Shown here: piece by piece, positions 55,276 through 64,000 of the stretch
Layout of the letters: each line of letters opens with the position of its first letter
How positions within the stretch are numbered: position 1 is the stretch's first letter
Assembly: GCA_007922225.1 (NCBI GenBank)
Contig: ML679958.1
Coordinates: 55,322,838 to 55,386,837 of the forward strand
Direction of reading: 5' to 3'
Length of the DNA stretch: 64,000 bases
Source: Emydura subglobosa
Lineage: Eukaryota > Chordata > Testudines > Chelidae
The notes under the pieces: model-generated
Told to the model about the DNA's origin: nothing
Database searches by the model: none
The model's input: only the letters and a program-made list of their open reading frames with translations
Program-made: the position numbers and the translations under genes

Positions 55276-57120
55276 TTTTTTATTTTACATGTATATATCT
55301 GGATGCTTTATAAAGATCCAAAGGCTTATCTCCATTATAGATTAATGGACTGCAACATATTTTGCTTGCAACTTGAAGCTGCGTTTGAATTAGGATGGAA
55401 ACACTGAGAACACATCATTTTCCTTTGGCGCTCCTGGCATTTACAATGTGCATGTTGACTCTATTCTAAACTAAACAGAGTAGTTTAGAATAATCTCATT
55501 GGCTAAAACCATGTACAATATGCTAAATTTCAGCACAGGAACAGAGTTCATTATAACAGAAGCTCTTGCAAACACGAACTAGAGTGCACTCTCCACTCTT
55601 TCTCCTCCAGGCCTCTTTAAGGTGTTTTGCACCCCAGGAAGCTCTAGGGGGATGTAGGCCCACACTCAAGATCCTACAGACATTACAGTTCTGTCTGGGT
55701 GCTGCAAGTGGCCAGGCATGATCTAGTCCAAATGACCTTCATGTAGAAAATAAAGAAATATCCTGATATTTAAGTCATATGCAGTTGGATGCTGCAGCCC
55801 TTTCTCACATGAGAAGTTCCACTTCAGATGAACTGCCTGTGAGAGTAAAGGGCTGTAGAATTTGGTGCACAGACCAGTTTCAACTCACACATGTCCATTA
55901 CTCCACTGGACTTGTGTCATTTGACACTGAAATAGAAATGCTACAGCTCCCTAACACACTGTTTGTAAGCGCTGCTCCCTCGCCTCATGCACCACATCTC
56001 TAAGGGAGCTCTGGGTACTCCGAGGGTCCATCCCATCATGAAAATGAAGGCTCAGAGATTTAGACCCACCAAATCTTGGCAGGGTTAGATGAGGACCATC
56101 TAAATTCAGGATAGCTATGGTTGGGAGACTTCTGACTGATGCTGGACAAGGGTATCTCCCATCCATACCAAGAATGTGTGACAATTAGGGCCAAATTAGA
56201 AGCTGGGTGGGCACATACAAGGTCAGAATTTGGTCCTTGGACATACATTTTCACTTACTAAACTAGGGCATTGCACATTTTGTTGCTTCTTTAGGCTGAA
56301 TGAATCTCTCCATTCCCTCCCCGCAAACTCCCAGTCTGCTGCCCTCCTATCCCCCTGCAACTCTCCCCTACCTTCATGCCAAGCACTCTGTTTTTCCCCT
56401 GCTGCCGTGCAAGGATCCTCTGTTCTGCCCCCATTCCAGGGGCTCTCTGTGGTCCCGCCCATTCTGCCCTCCTCCCTTCATGTACCCATTAATGCCTAGA
56501 ATATGCCCTGAAATTTTGGAATTGACTAGAGACAGTGTGCCAAAGTTATTGTGTCACTTTCAAACAGAGAAATGCCACCAAGCTGAGCATATGGCCTCCC
56601 AAGCTAAGCCAGCGATCCCAGGTTTAGCGGTCAGAAGTCTTATCACGCTGCTCTGTGTGCAGACAATGACTGAATATCATGCAGCTTGATAACTTTAACT
56701 TGAAGAGAACAGAGTGCAGTTAAGCTTTCTGTAGCAATATTAATGAACAATGACCTTGGTCTGAAAATACACTGTGTGCATCTCTTTGTTGCTTCTTTAT
56801 TATCTTTGCTGCTTTGCATACTGTCTTCAGCAACCTTCGCAAACTTCTCCATTCTGCCAGTACAGTTGCTGGAGCAGATTTAAAAACCAAAACAAAAGCT
56901 AGAGCTGTGCTCAGAATAAATCCCATCATTTCTCTCTCTCTCACACCCACCCCTGACAAACTTTGGAACTGTTCTCTAATAGACTTGCCTAACCAGAGAT
57001 TACCCGTACTTATGAGCACTGCTTATTTTATATACCTAGAAAAACTTAATTAAGCATGTAAATACCACACGATTCAATTAATTTTAAATAACACTTTTCA
57101 AATGCATAGCTATTTAAAAG
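55276..57120. other. no gene
   Basis: Unique-looking. 56164-56260 ('gtgtgacaattagggccaaattagaagctggg') and some pyrimidine-rich DNA at 56300-56470 are unremarkable. Overlapping frames at 56223-56499 reflect the C-rich tract. CT runs occur at 56931-56942. Confidence 0.4.
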
Positions 57121-57124
57121 AAGT

Positions 57125-57305
57125 TGAAAGTCACCTTAGTCGCTTAACTTCTGTACCTCGGTTTCCCCAAAGATAAAACAGGGGTAGGAATACTTCCCTA
57201 CTTCACCAAAGTTTTGTGAGGAAAATTCATTACTTTTTGTGCGATGCTCAGCTACTACAGAGATGATAGCCATAGAAAAGCCTATAAATAAACATGTAGG
57301 TACTT
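57125..57305 (+). mobile_element. MIR / CORE-SINE
   Basis: 'gtcaccttagtcgcttaacttctgtacctcggtttccccaaagataaaacaggggtaggaatacttccctacttcaccaaagttttgtgaggaaaattcatt...gcgatgctcagctactacagagatgatagccatagaaaagcctataaataaac' follows the sauropsid MIR body with a long 3' part. Confidence 0.82.
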
Positions 57306-57722
57306 GCTTATCTTTGTGCACAGTAAAGTTACACGTGTGCATGTTTACTGATCTAGGTCAAGAAGTAGGAAGTTTAAGATTAAAAACAAATATTTGAAAT
57401 CCCTATAATGAAAGTGTTTTAGTACAAAACCCCTTCAGTTCAGAAAGTATGTCGTTAAACACGGGGCCATATCTTCAGAGCACCTGTCGCACTTCAAAAT
57501 CTCACATCTCTGTGCACTACCACAGCATTATCTTACACAAAGTGGACTGCTGTGCTCATAAGCACACCTTTAGATGCACACCTCGGTGGCTAATGCAAGC
57601 ACAATGGCTAGCCATACTTTGCAAGTGCAGACTTTGTCTAACATTCCCTTACAGAAAAAAGGGATCTCAGGTACACTGCCGCCTCTTTGCAGCCCTCTGT
57701 GTCCGATTCTCGTTGTCTCTCT
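57306..57722. other. no gene
   Basis: Unique-looking sequence. Overlapping short frames on both strands at 57449-57840 run into the MITE that follows. Confidence 0.4.
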
Positions 57723-58009
57723 AGGTACATCTACATTGCAGCTGGGAGTGTGCTTCCCAGCTCGGGTACACATGACATGCACTAGCTTGGGCACCAGCAG
57801 CATAGCCGGGGGTAGCACAGGCAACTGCTCAGACTCCTGAAGACAAACCTGCCCAGACCCCCTAGGTACATATTTGGGTGGCTAGCCCAAGGTGCTGCCC
57901 ATGCAGCCCCAGCTACACTACTATTAGCACACTTGCTCTAGCAGAGCTAGCTCGTGTCTGTCTATCCAAGCTGGGAAGCACCTTCCCAGCTGCAGTGTAG
58001 ACGTGCCCT
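57723..58009. mobile_element. MITE with about 40-bp inverted termini ('CAYGTCTACAYTGCAGC' family)
   Basis: The left end is AGGTACATCTACATTGCAGC, continuing 'tgggagtgtgcttcccagct'. The right end is 'agctgggaagcaccttcccagctgcagtgtagacgtgccct', whose inverse begins AGGGCACGTCTACACTGCAGC. The arms pair over about 40 bp with a few mismatches and one indel. Each arm also holds its own small hairpin (gctggga...tcccagc). It is 287 bp long and non-coding. No clear target duplication was found. Confidence 0.82.
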
Positions 58010-59160
58010 GCATAGAGGATATTGGTTGGAGAAGCTGGAAAGCCAGGTCTTGGGACCTAAGTGTGACCTATCCCAATAAATTGCCTTACTCATTCTTTGG
58101 CTTTCCTACTTGGGGCTAGGTTGTGCTATTGTCTTACTCAGCAGAACAGAGGTGTACCCCCTGATTGAGCCTCCTAGGATCTTGAGTTTGGGTCTGGAGC
58201 AGAGCATAGGGTCTACTCCTGCTAGCAAGTGACCAGAGAGGGACAGACAGTGGGAAGAAACGTGGTTGCACCCTGGTCTGGTTAGAGGAGTTGGCTGAAC
58301 ACAAGGTGGAAAGTAAGCTACACCCTTTAAAGGGCTTCATTAACTTATTGCCTGCCCTGAAGCAAGAGAGATTCCATGGAAGAATGGTGACTAGCAGTCA
58401 CAATTTCTCCTCCAGACTGCTCCAGGGGCAGAGCCCCTTACTCGGACATAGTCAACAGGCTCCTTCTAGCCCTTTGGGAGGCGTACAATGTGTAGTTCAT
58501 ATTTATATAAGGAAAGTAACAATCTGCTCCAGCAAATTTCACCATGTGGCTTTTCAGAGGGAGAAGAACAAAAGGAAGAACAAAAAGCACTCGTTGTCAG
58601 AGATGCTGTCATTTGGAACATGTTTCTCTTATGCTGTTTCTGAAAGGGGAGATAAAACAAAAGATGATAAAATATTTTCTGTGTTTGACTTGAGTCGAAC
58701 TCAATTTCTGTTGTTTCTCAACTACAACACATCATTGACTAAAGCAACATAAAGCTCAAAACACCATCTTTGAAAATAGTTGTACAAACACTAGTTATGG
58801 GGGGAGTTAACTTTGTAGTAACTTGTCAGACTCAGAAACTCTCTCTCTCTTTGCCATTTGTAGAATCTCACTCTGCACTCCTGCCACTTACATAGGTTTA
58901 TACTGTTATTGTATGTGCCTTTTTTTCTTTTGTGCTTCTACTCTAAATAGGGGAGTGCAGATCAGTGAATGTCCACAAATGTTACAGTAATACTACTGTA
59001 ATAGCAGAACTTCTGCAGGGACTGGATGACTTACACAATACAGAGCCTCCCATCAAATAAGCCTGTACTTATAGTATGTAAGTGCCTCTTAGTCATCAGT
59101 GCAAACTCAACACAGCACTATAGTGAGGAGAGAGTGGACATCATTAATAGGACTGATAAA
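58010..59160. other. no confident feature
   Basis: A 153-codon plus-strand frame at 58291-58752 is the longest outside repeats. It has no recognisable domain, becomes Lys-rich and then hydrophobic by chance of composition, and lacks a splice or promoter context that I can defend. Confidence 0.4.
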
Positions 59161-59390
59161 AACCTCCCAAAATTGTCACTGAAACTGAATTTTTAACAAA
59201 ATGTTGTGATTCAAAACTTTGAAATTCAAAAAATGCCAACCATCAAAAAACCCAATGTTTCGAATGAAATATTTACATCAAAAAATTTCATTTTTTCTAT
59301 ATACATAAAAATCAAAATGTTTGATTTTAAAATGTCAAAAATTCAGAATTTGGAAAGTGTCTACCAGCACCAACCATTGCTGTCCAATGG
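59161..59390. repeat. AT-rich 'aaaatttc' repeat
   Basis: Dense 'aaaatg/tttgaaattcaaaaaatg/aaaaaatttcattttt' motifs, like the bodies of the elements at 7950-8100, 35249 and 46804. The termini are not recognised, so it could be a decayed member of that family. Confidence 0.35.
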
Positions 59391-59528
59391 CTCTTGGTAA
59401 CCTATGTGCAATGTGTTGGTGGTTTTGGTCCATTCTGTCTCTGTTTTAGTTCCTTTTCCAAAAGATTCACAGTCTATCTTTGATTTGGTTCTTATTCAGC
59501 ATCAAGCATGAGGTCAGTACTTAACTAT

Positions 59529-59546
59529 TAATAATAATAATAATAA
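59529..59546. repeat. TAA microsatellite, six units
   Basis: Uninterrupted (TAA)6. Confidence 0.85.
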
Positions 59547-60159
59547 TTGTGATCTGCTACTGGCCTGGAGAAAATTCAGTTCTACAGCTTAGATTCTTAT
59601 TTGGGTGGCAAAAAAGCAACTAAGCTAGGATTCTCAGTGGGTTTCTTCTTACTCTCTGAGTACACATAAAGGGCCTGATTACAATTTTTAAAAATAAATC
59701 ATGTCTGAATTTTTCCATTTGTGCTTTGGTGCTCTCCAGGTCAAATACTGGCCTCACTGACATCAATGAGAACACTTCAATTGGGCCCGGATTTCCCCTT
59801 GTATCTGTTTTTTAGCCCAGCCATAACACTGCCACACATTGTCTCTCTTTTAAACAACCAACTTCCATGTATGAAAAAATTTTGCTGCAAAATCCCTTTC
59901 CCCACATGCCCCCTCCATGTACTTCACAATATTGGGTGAAAATTCATGAATTTTGGAGCAGTGCAAAATGCGTTACTTTCTAATGTTCCTATGAAACTTG
60001 CATTCAGATTATAAAATGTTTCAATATTTTTTCCTAATGTGACTTTACCAAAGAGAGTTTCACAGTGAAAATAGCTATTTTCATGTACCATGGAAAATAG
60101 AACAGATATTTGTTAAGATAAATATTTTTAATGCTAAAACAATGTGGTGGAAATGGCTG
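59547..60159. other. no gene; one repeat fragment
   Basis: 59735-59810 ('ggtcaaatactggcctcactgacatcaatgagaacacttcaattgggcccggatttcccc') belongs to the common sauropsid repeat. Nothing else is seen. Confidence 0.45.
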
Positions 60160-60420
60160 TACTCTGAAATACTCTATGAATATTGCATTGTGACCCAGTT
60201 AGTGGGTTATTTATTGTATAACTATATTGATTAGCTCAAGAGGCCAGTTAGGGAAACAAACAGGAATGACTTGAGATAAGCAAACACTTGAGGGTCGTTA
60301 CAAGACAATGGGAGAGCAATTGGCCCAAAAACTCAATCTCTCACAGAAGTCGATGGTTTGGGGCATCTGAGCCAGAAGTCCATAAAATAGAGAAAACAAA
60401 GGACCACCCACCCCCAATAA
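60160..60420 (+). mobile_element. candidate LTR-like fragment
   Basis: 'attgcattgtgacccagttagtgggttatttattgtataac...caatgggagagcaattggcccaaaaactcaatctctc...ggggcatctgagccagaagtccataaaatagag' resembles a sauropsid LTR sequence that I recall. There is no clear terminal TG/CA pair or target duplication. Confidence 0.25.
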
Positions 60421-60429
60421 GTCAAATCA

Positions 60430-60710
60430 GGAGTTAGTTCCCAATAAATAACGAGGTTAGCTCAAAAATCATGAAATATTTATAAACCTCTTAAATGCTG
60501 GGTTTTTTGTTTACCTTCTGATTTGCCTTTAGGGTGCACTTCAGATTATATTTGCAAACGTTTCTCCATAACCATGTGGACTAGAAGCTTTTTTTAATGA
60601 AATCTGAGATTCTCATCTGATCGTCTGCCTCCAGGAACTGGAGCATTAAGAAAAACACCAAATATCATAAGACTCCAAATAAAAAATCACAAGGGTTGAC
60701 AACACTGTGA
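60430..60710. repeat. possible non-autonomous repeat ending 'gttgacaacactg'
   Basis: 'gttagctcaaaaatcatgaaat...' through '...aaaaatcacaagggttgacaacactg' (ending about 60706) resembles a sauropsid repeat with 'ctcatgatttt' motifs and a CAGTGTTG-type end. The left terminus was not found. Confidence 0.35.
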
Positions 60711-61789
60711 CATAGACAAATGGCATAGAAAAGTTAGCAATACTTCCAGGTGCAGTGAGATCTACATAATTAACTCATGAAATGCCTTGTTGCAGAAGAA
60801 TTTGTAGCCGAATTAATTTCAGGCAGAAACAATGAAATCACAGGAGTTACAGCTAGCTCCAGCAGTAAATTTGGTCCTTCATACTTTCTCTCTGTCCATT
60901 TGAGTATAGCACAGGCAATTTCCATATCAGCAGGGCATCTTTTCTCAAAGTATCAAACAGCTATTGGAAACAAAATTATTGCTTATGACTGTGACAGATA
61001 CCATGGTGCTGCTTACAAGGATTTTTCCTATTAAGTTTTAGCAAGTGCAAGTGCCACAGTAAATAACTTTTCATATGTGGAGACTTTGCAAAGGGCAAAT
61101 AAGGAATAACACAAGCAATTTTGGAAGATGTTTCAAGACAGATTATATCACGTCAAACTTAAACTAATAGAATGGAAAAAAGGTAGCTGAACTATACAGA
61201 ATTACTTGCTAAGGTATCTTCAGTCCTAATCTATAATTTATATGTATATTTATTTTTATATTTTTGTAGAAATAAGTAGGTGCACTCAGATACAAAATGA
61301 AAAATAAGATTATATCTAAGGCAGCAGAGAAGCATCTGAGGTTAAATAACAATCCCAGTGAGATTTCTATGAAGTTTTTGGTATCCAACAGTCAATAGGG
61401 GATTTTCCTTTCAATTTCCTATTCTTATGAGTCTTTTTTCCTCCGGAGGGATTTAAGTTTTCATGAATACAAAAAAAAATCCCCAATTCTTTGAGTTGCC
61501 CTAAATGTTTCCTGTATAAGATGAAATGTGTATGCACCCAATTTATGGAAGGATTTTATAATATTGGCACACAGAGGGATCAAAAATAATAATAAAGAGG
61601 CTCATGGAGTTTGTGGTGGTCTCAGGGGAATCATGCAATCTGAAGAAGCCTAACAATTTGTTTGTTTACATATTGTGGAATGAACAATACCAGAGGACTA
61701 TGAATCAATACAATAATGCTGCTGCAGTATTTGAGTCTATTATTAGTATGTAGTCCCTTATATTTTTATAACAGTAAAGAAAAAAAAGA
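60711..61789. other. no recognisable feature
   Basis: AT-rich, unique-looking. The 85-codon frame at 60777-61034 has no recognisable motif. Confidence 0.4.
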
Positions 61790-61925
61790 ATGAAAAATAT
61801 TTAACTGGCAAGCTCTGGTGGCCTGCAACCATCTCTTACTACATGTGTATGTAGAGTTCCTAGCACAATGGGGAATTGATTTCAGTTGGAGTCTCTAGAC
61901 ATCATAATTATACTAATAATAATCA
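61790..61925 (+). mobile_element. L2/CORE-SINE-type 3' tail
   Basis: 'tggcctgcaaccatctcttactacatgtgtatgtagagttcctagcacaatggggaattgatttcagttggagtctctagacatcataattatactaataataatca' has the same layout as the tails at 18865 and 19085, ending in AATAATAATCA. Confidence 0.7.
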
Positions 61926-62079
61926 GGACATTAAATTATATTGATTAAGAGCTAGTAGGCATAACTGATATTTAGTGGGATGATTACCGTAAATAGAATA
62001 TCACTGTAGACGTTTTTATAGTTCTATTTTAGGGTTCTTCATAGCACCATCACAATAGTATCTAAGCACTATACTTTAC

Positions 62080-63130
62080 AGGGGAGATAGAAAGGGAAGA
62101 AGAAGAAAAGGGATGGTGCTGTATGTCAGAAAATTTTACTATCTCAATAAGCTATGATTCAACAGTGAAGACTGTGGTAGTGAAAAATGTAAGGATATAA
62201 AGGATGAAAGACTGACTAGACATGACCATGGACATCTGCTCCAGACCACCAAGACTGGGGAAGAGAGAATGAAATATACCAAACCAACATTCAGAGGATA
62301 CTATATTCATGGAACATAGTAACTATATGATCAGAAACAAATAGAGCCACTCATACATAACCACAGATTATTAAATTACCCAGAAGACAATGTTAAGATC
62401 TAGCAGGCAGATCAGTGGCAGAGTTTAAGCCATTCTGAATCAATGATCTTGCTAAATGACAGGAAGAAACTGAGAAGCTGGGAATCAGTGACCAGAGCAT
62501 ACTTGAATTTGACTGAGTAAAGAATGAGTTCCTGGAATACAGCAGTGCAAAGATTTTAGATTTCAGAAAAGTACAGTTTGGAGAATTCAAAACAAGAGCT
62601 CAGGCCTATGAGTGAAATGTCTAAGAAAGTTAAGGGAAACATATGCAGAAGGCTTGCAGGATCAGGTTGCTACAGGAAAAGGTGCAATGGGTAAGGGTAT
62701 TAAAATCTATCAGTATCACCACAGTAAAACCTAGCAATTCCCCAAATCTGTTATAATTAAGGCCCAGTAGACTTACAGTGAAAAAAGATGAATGCAAGGC
62801 ACAAGCAAAAAAAAGGGGACCGACCAATGCTCTAGGTTTAAAAATATACTATACTAGAGATGGACAAGCACAAACATGAATACAGAGTCAGATAATTAGG
62901 TGGGACAGGGAGATAAGAGCAACAAAAAAGCAGAATGAAAAAATGCTATCCAAGGAGTTCTAGGGAATAAGAAGGGCTTTTACAAATCTATTCAGGAGGA
63001 AGATGCACTATGGAGAAAGGAGGTCCATTAATAAAGAAGGAAGGCTAGGTAATAAAGTGATGGCTCAAAAACAGCTGACTTCTTTTATACGTTTTATTTA
63101 GGGAAAAAAACCAATTAGAACTGGGGCAAA
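62080..63130 (+). mobile_element. old CR1-like LINE, endonuclease to pre-RT region, heavily decayed
   Basis: 62095-62150 ('agaagaaaagggatggtgctgtatgtcagaaaattttactat') resembles the CR1 endonuclease segment K-G-x-V-L-Y-V-R. The stretch 62960-63100 resembles the CR1 linker before the RT: 'gggaataagaagggcttttacaaatctattcaggaggaag', then 'gtccattaataaagaaggaaggctaggtaataaagtgatggctcaaaaacagctgacttcttttatac', where the family reads N-K-K-G-F-Y-K...I and then A-E-x-F-x-x-F. Many stops lie between. The RT itself is not seen before the window ends. Confidence 0.5.
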
Positions 63131-64000
63131 GCTCTCTGCACCGAAACTCAGGCACCGCTGCAGGCTAGTCAAGGGGGCCACGAGTGCAAGAACTGTTCAA
63201 GAATGTCATGAAGAAGGATTTATGTTGGTTCCAAACAGACCAATGTGGGAAGAGGGTGGATTTTTTCTTGTCCAGAACACCACAGTGTTATGATGAACAC
63301 ATGGAATACAAAACTCTATATTAGCAGCCTGCATATAGATCAGCATATCTCCACTGAAGCAAATGGAGCTGAGGATCTGTTTCTGTATACTGGTATATGT
63401 AAAAGATACTCTTATGTTGAAGAAAATCCTGTCTGTTCCTAATATTACATTGAAGAAATATTTCCATAATACTTCATCCCTCTAAATAGTACTGGAAAGC
63501 AGAGATTCTTCAAAATTGAAGAAAATATATTCTTTAATACTTACCAATGGGCATAGCTTGCTAGTATATGTCAATTCATTTCCCTTTTCCTCTTTTTTAC
63601 ACCTTTTTGGGTGCATACCATATACAGGGTTGATGCTCAATTGCACACCAAAAGAATGGGTATAGTCTAATGAATAGTAATTTGATGGAACTTGCTTGGA
63701 AGATAAACATTAGGGAGCCCTATTAAGGAAATTACATAAAAAGCCTCCTTTAAATGTGGCATAAGCCTTCTATGAAAATAATTCACTAAGCAAAAGTATT
63801 CCAAAATCGAATCTAATAAAGTTGGATAGAAAAATCTATTATACCAGTCTGGAACTCAAAGTATCATAAGCTGGGGAAATGTATAAGTAACATTAAACAA
63901 GACAGGCAAAATGTAATCCAGAGCACTTATAACCAAAACAGAGAATAAGGAATGGAAAAATAAAAGTGGGAAAGCAGTCTAATGCTTCCACAATTAATAG
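63131..64000. other. no recognisable feature
   Basis: Unique-looking AT-rich sequence to the end of the window. Short frames have no motif. Confidence 0.4.

Noticed and set aside
58291..58752. 153-codon open frame on the plus strand
   Set aside because: No domain, no splice or promoter context, and amino-acid composition that drifts with local base composition. One such frame is expected by chance in 64 kb.

Overview
This is vertebrate, almost certainly sauropsid, nuclear DNA, and most likely turtle (a crocodilian is the main alternative). The base is moderately AT-rich. No intact cellular protein-coding gene is recognisable. The diagnostic content is repetitive: two CR1 LINEs, one ending in the hallmark ATTCTATGATTCTATGAT tail; a Tx1/L1-like LINE family; a Penelope-like reverse transcriptase; MIR/CORE-SINEs; hAT-type and 'GTCTACAC' MITEs; and a solo LTR. 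Family names rest on remembered motifs, not on a search. The organism call is inference from this mix.

Layout. 1-2154: mostly unique DNA, with a possible hAT end and a degenerate minisatellite. 2155-5790: an old CR1 split by a second non-LTR element carrying a Y-x-D-D reverse transcriptase. 7446-7760: an exon-like open frame behind a strong splice acceptor, with one in-frame TAG followed by a two-helix membrane hairpin; this is the only candidate for host coding sequence. 9.2-13.6 kb: MIRs, MITEs and palindromic repeats. 13733-15004: a well preserved CR1 3' half. 16435-16750: a hAT MITE with a perfect 8-bp target duplication. 18190-18640: a Penelope-like RT fragment. 19408-19827: a solo LTR with a 6-bp duplication. 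24.2-25.4 kb: the 3' end of a Tx1-like LINE. 25.6-33 kb: degenerate palindromic repeats and MITEs. 37137-37326: a second hAT MITE with a perfect 8-bp duplication. About 38-38.6 kb: an LTR-like promoter and poly(A) unit. 41956-42300: a LINE C-terminal zinc-binding fragment on the minus strand. 46.3-48.15 kb: MITEs and a MIR-like SINE interrupted by a TATA-bearing element. About 49.0-54.8 kb: a long minus-strand Tx1-like LINE that keeps ORF1 and its endonuclease but has lost its reverse transcriptase. 55-64 kb: MIRs, a MITE, an old CR1-like 5' region and unique DNA.

No operon or pathway is present. The coding fragments are parts of selfish elements (endonuclease, reverse transcriptase, zinc-binding tail, CCHC gag-like ORF1) and all are broken by stops, frameshifts, deletions or lost catalytic residues. 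The window therefore reads as intergenic or intronic DNA that records several layers of insertion. No prokaryote-type system, CRISPR array, rRNA or functional tRNA was seen.
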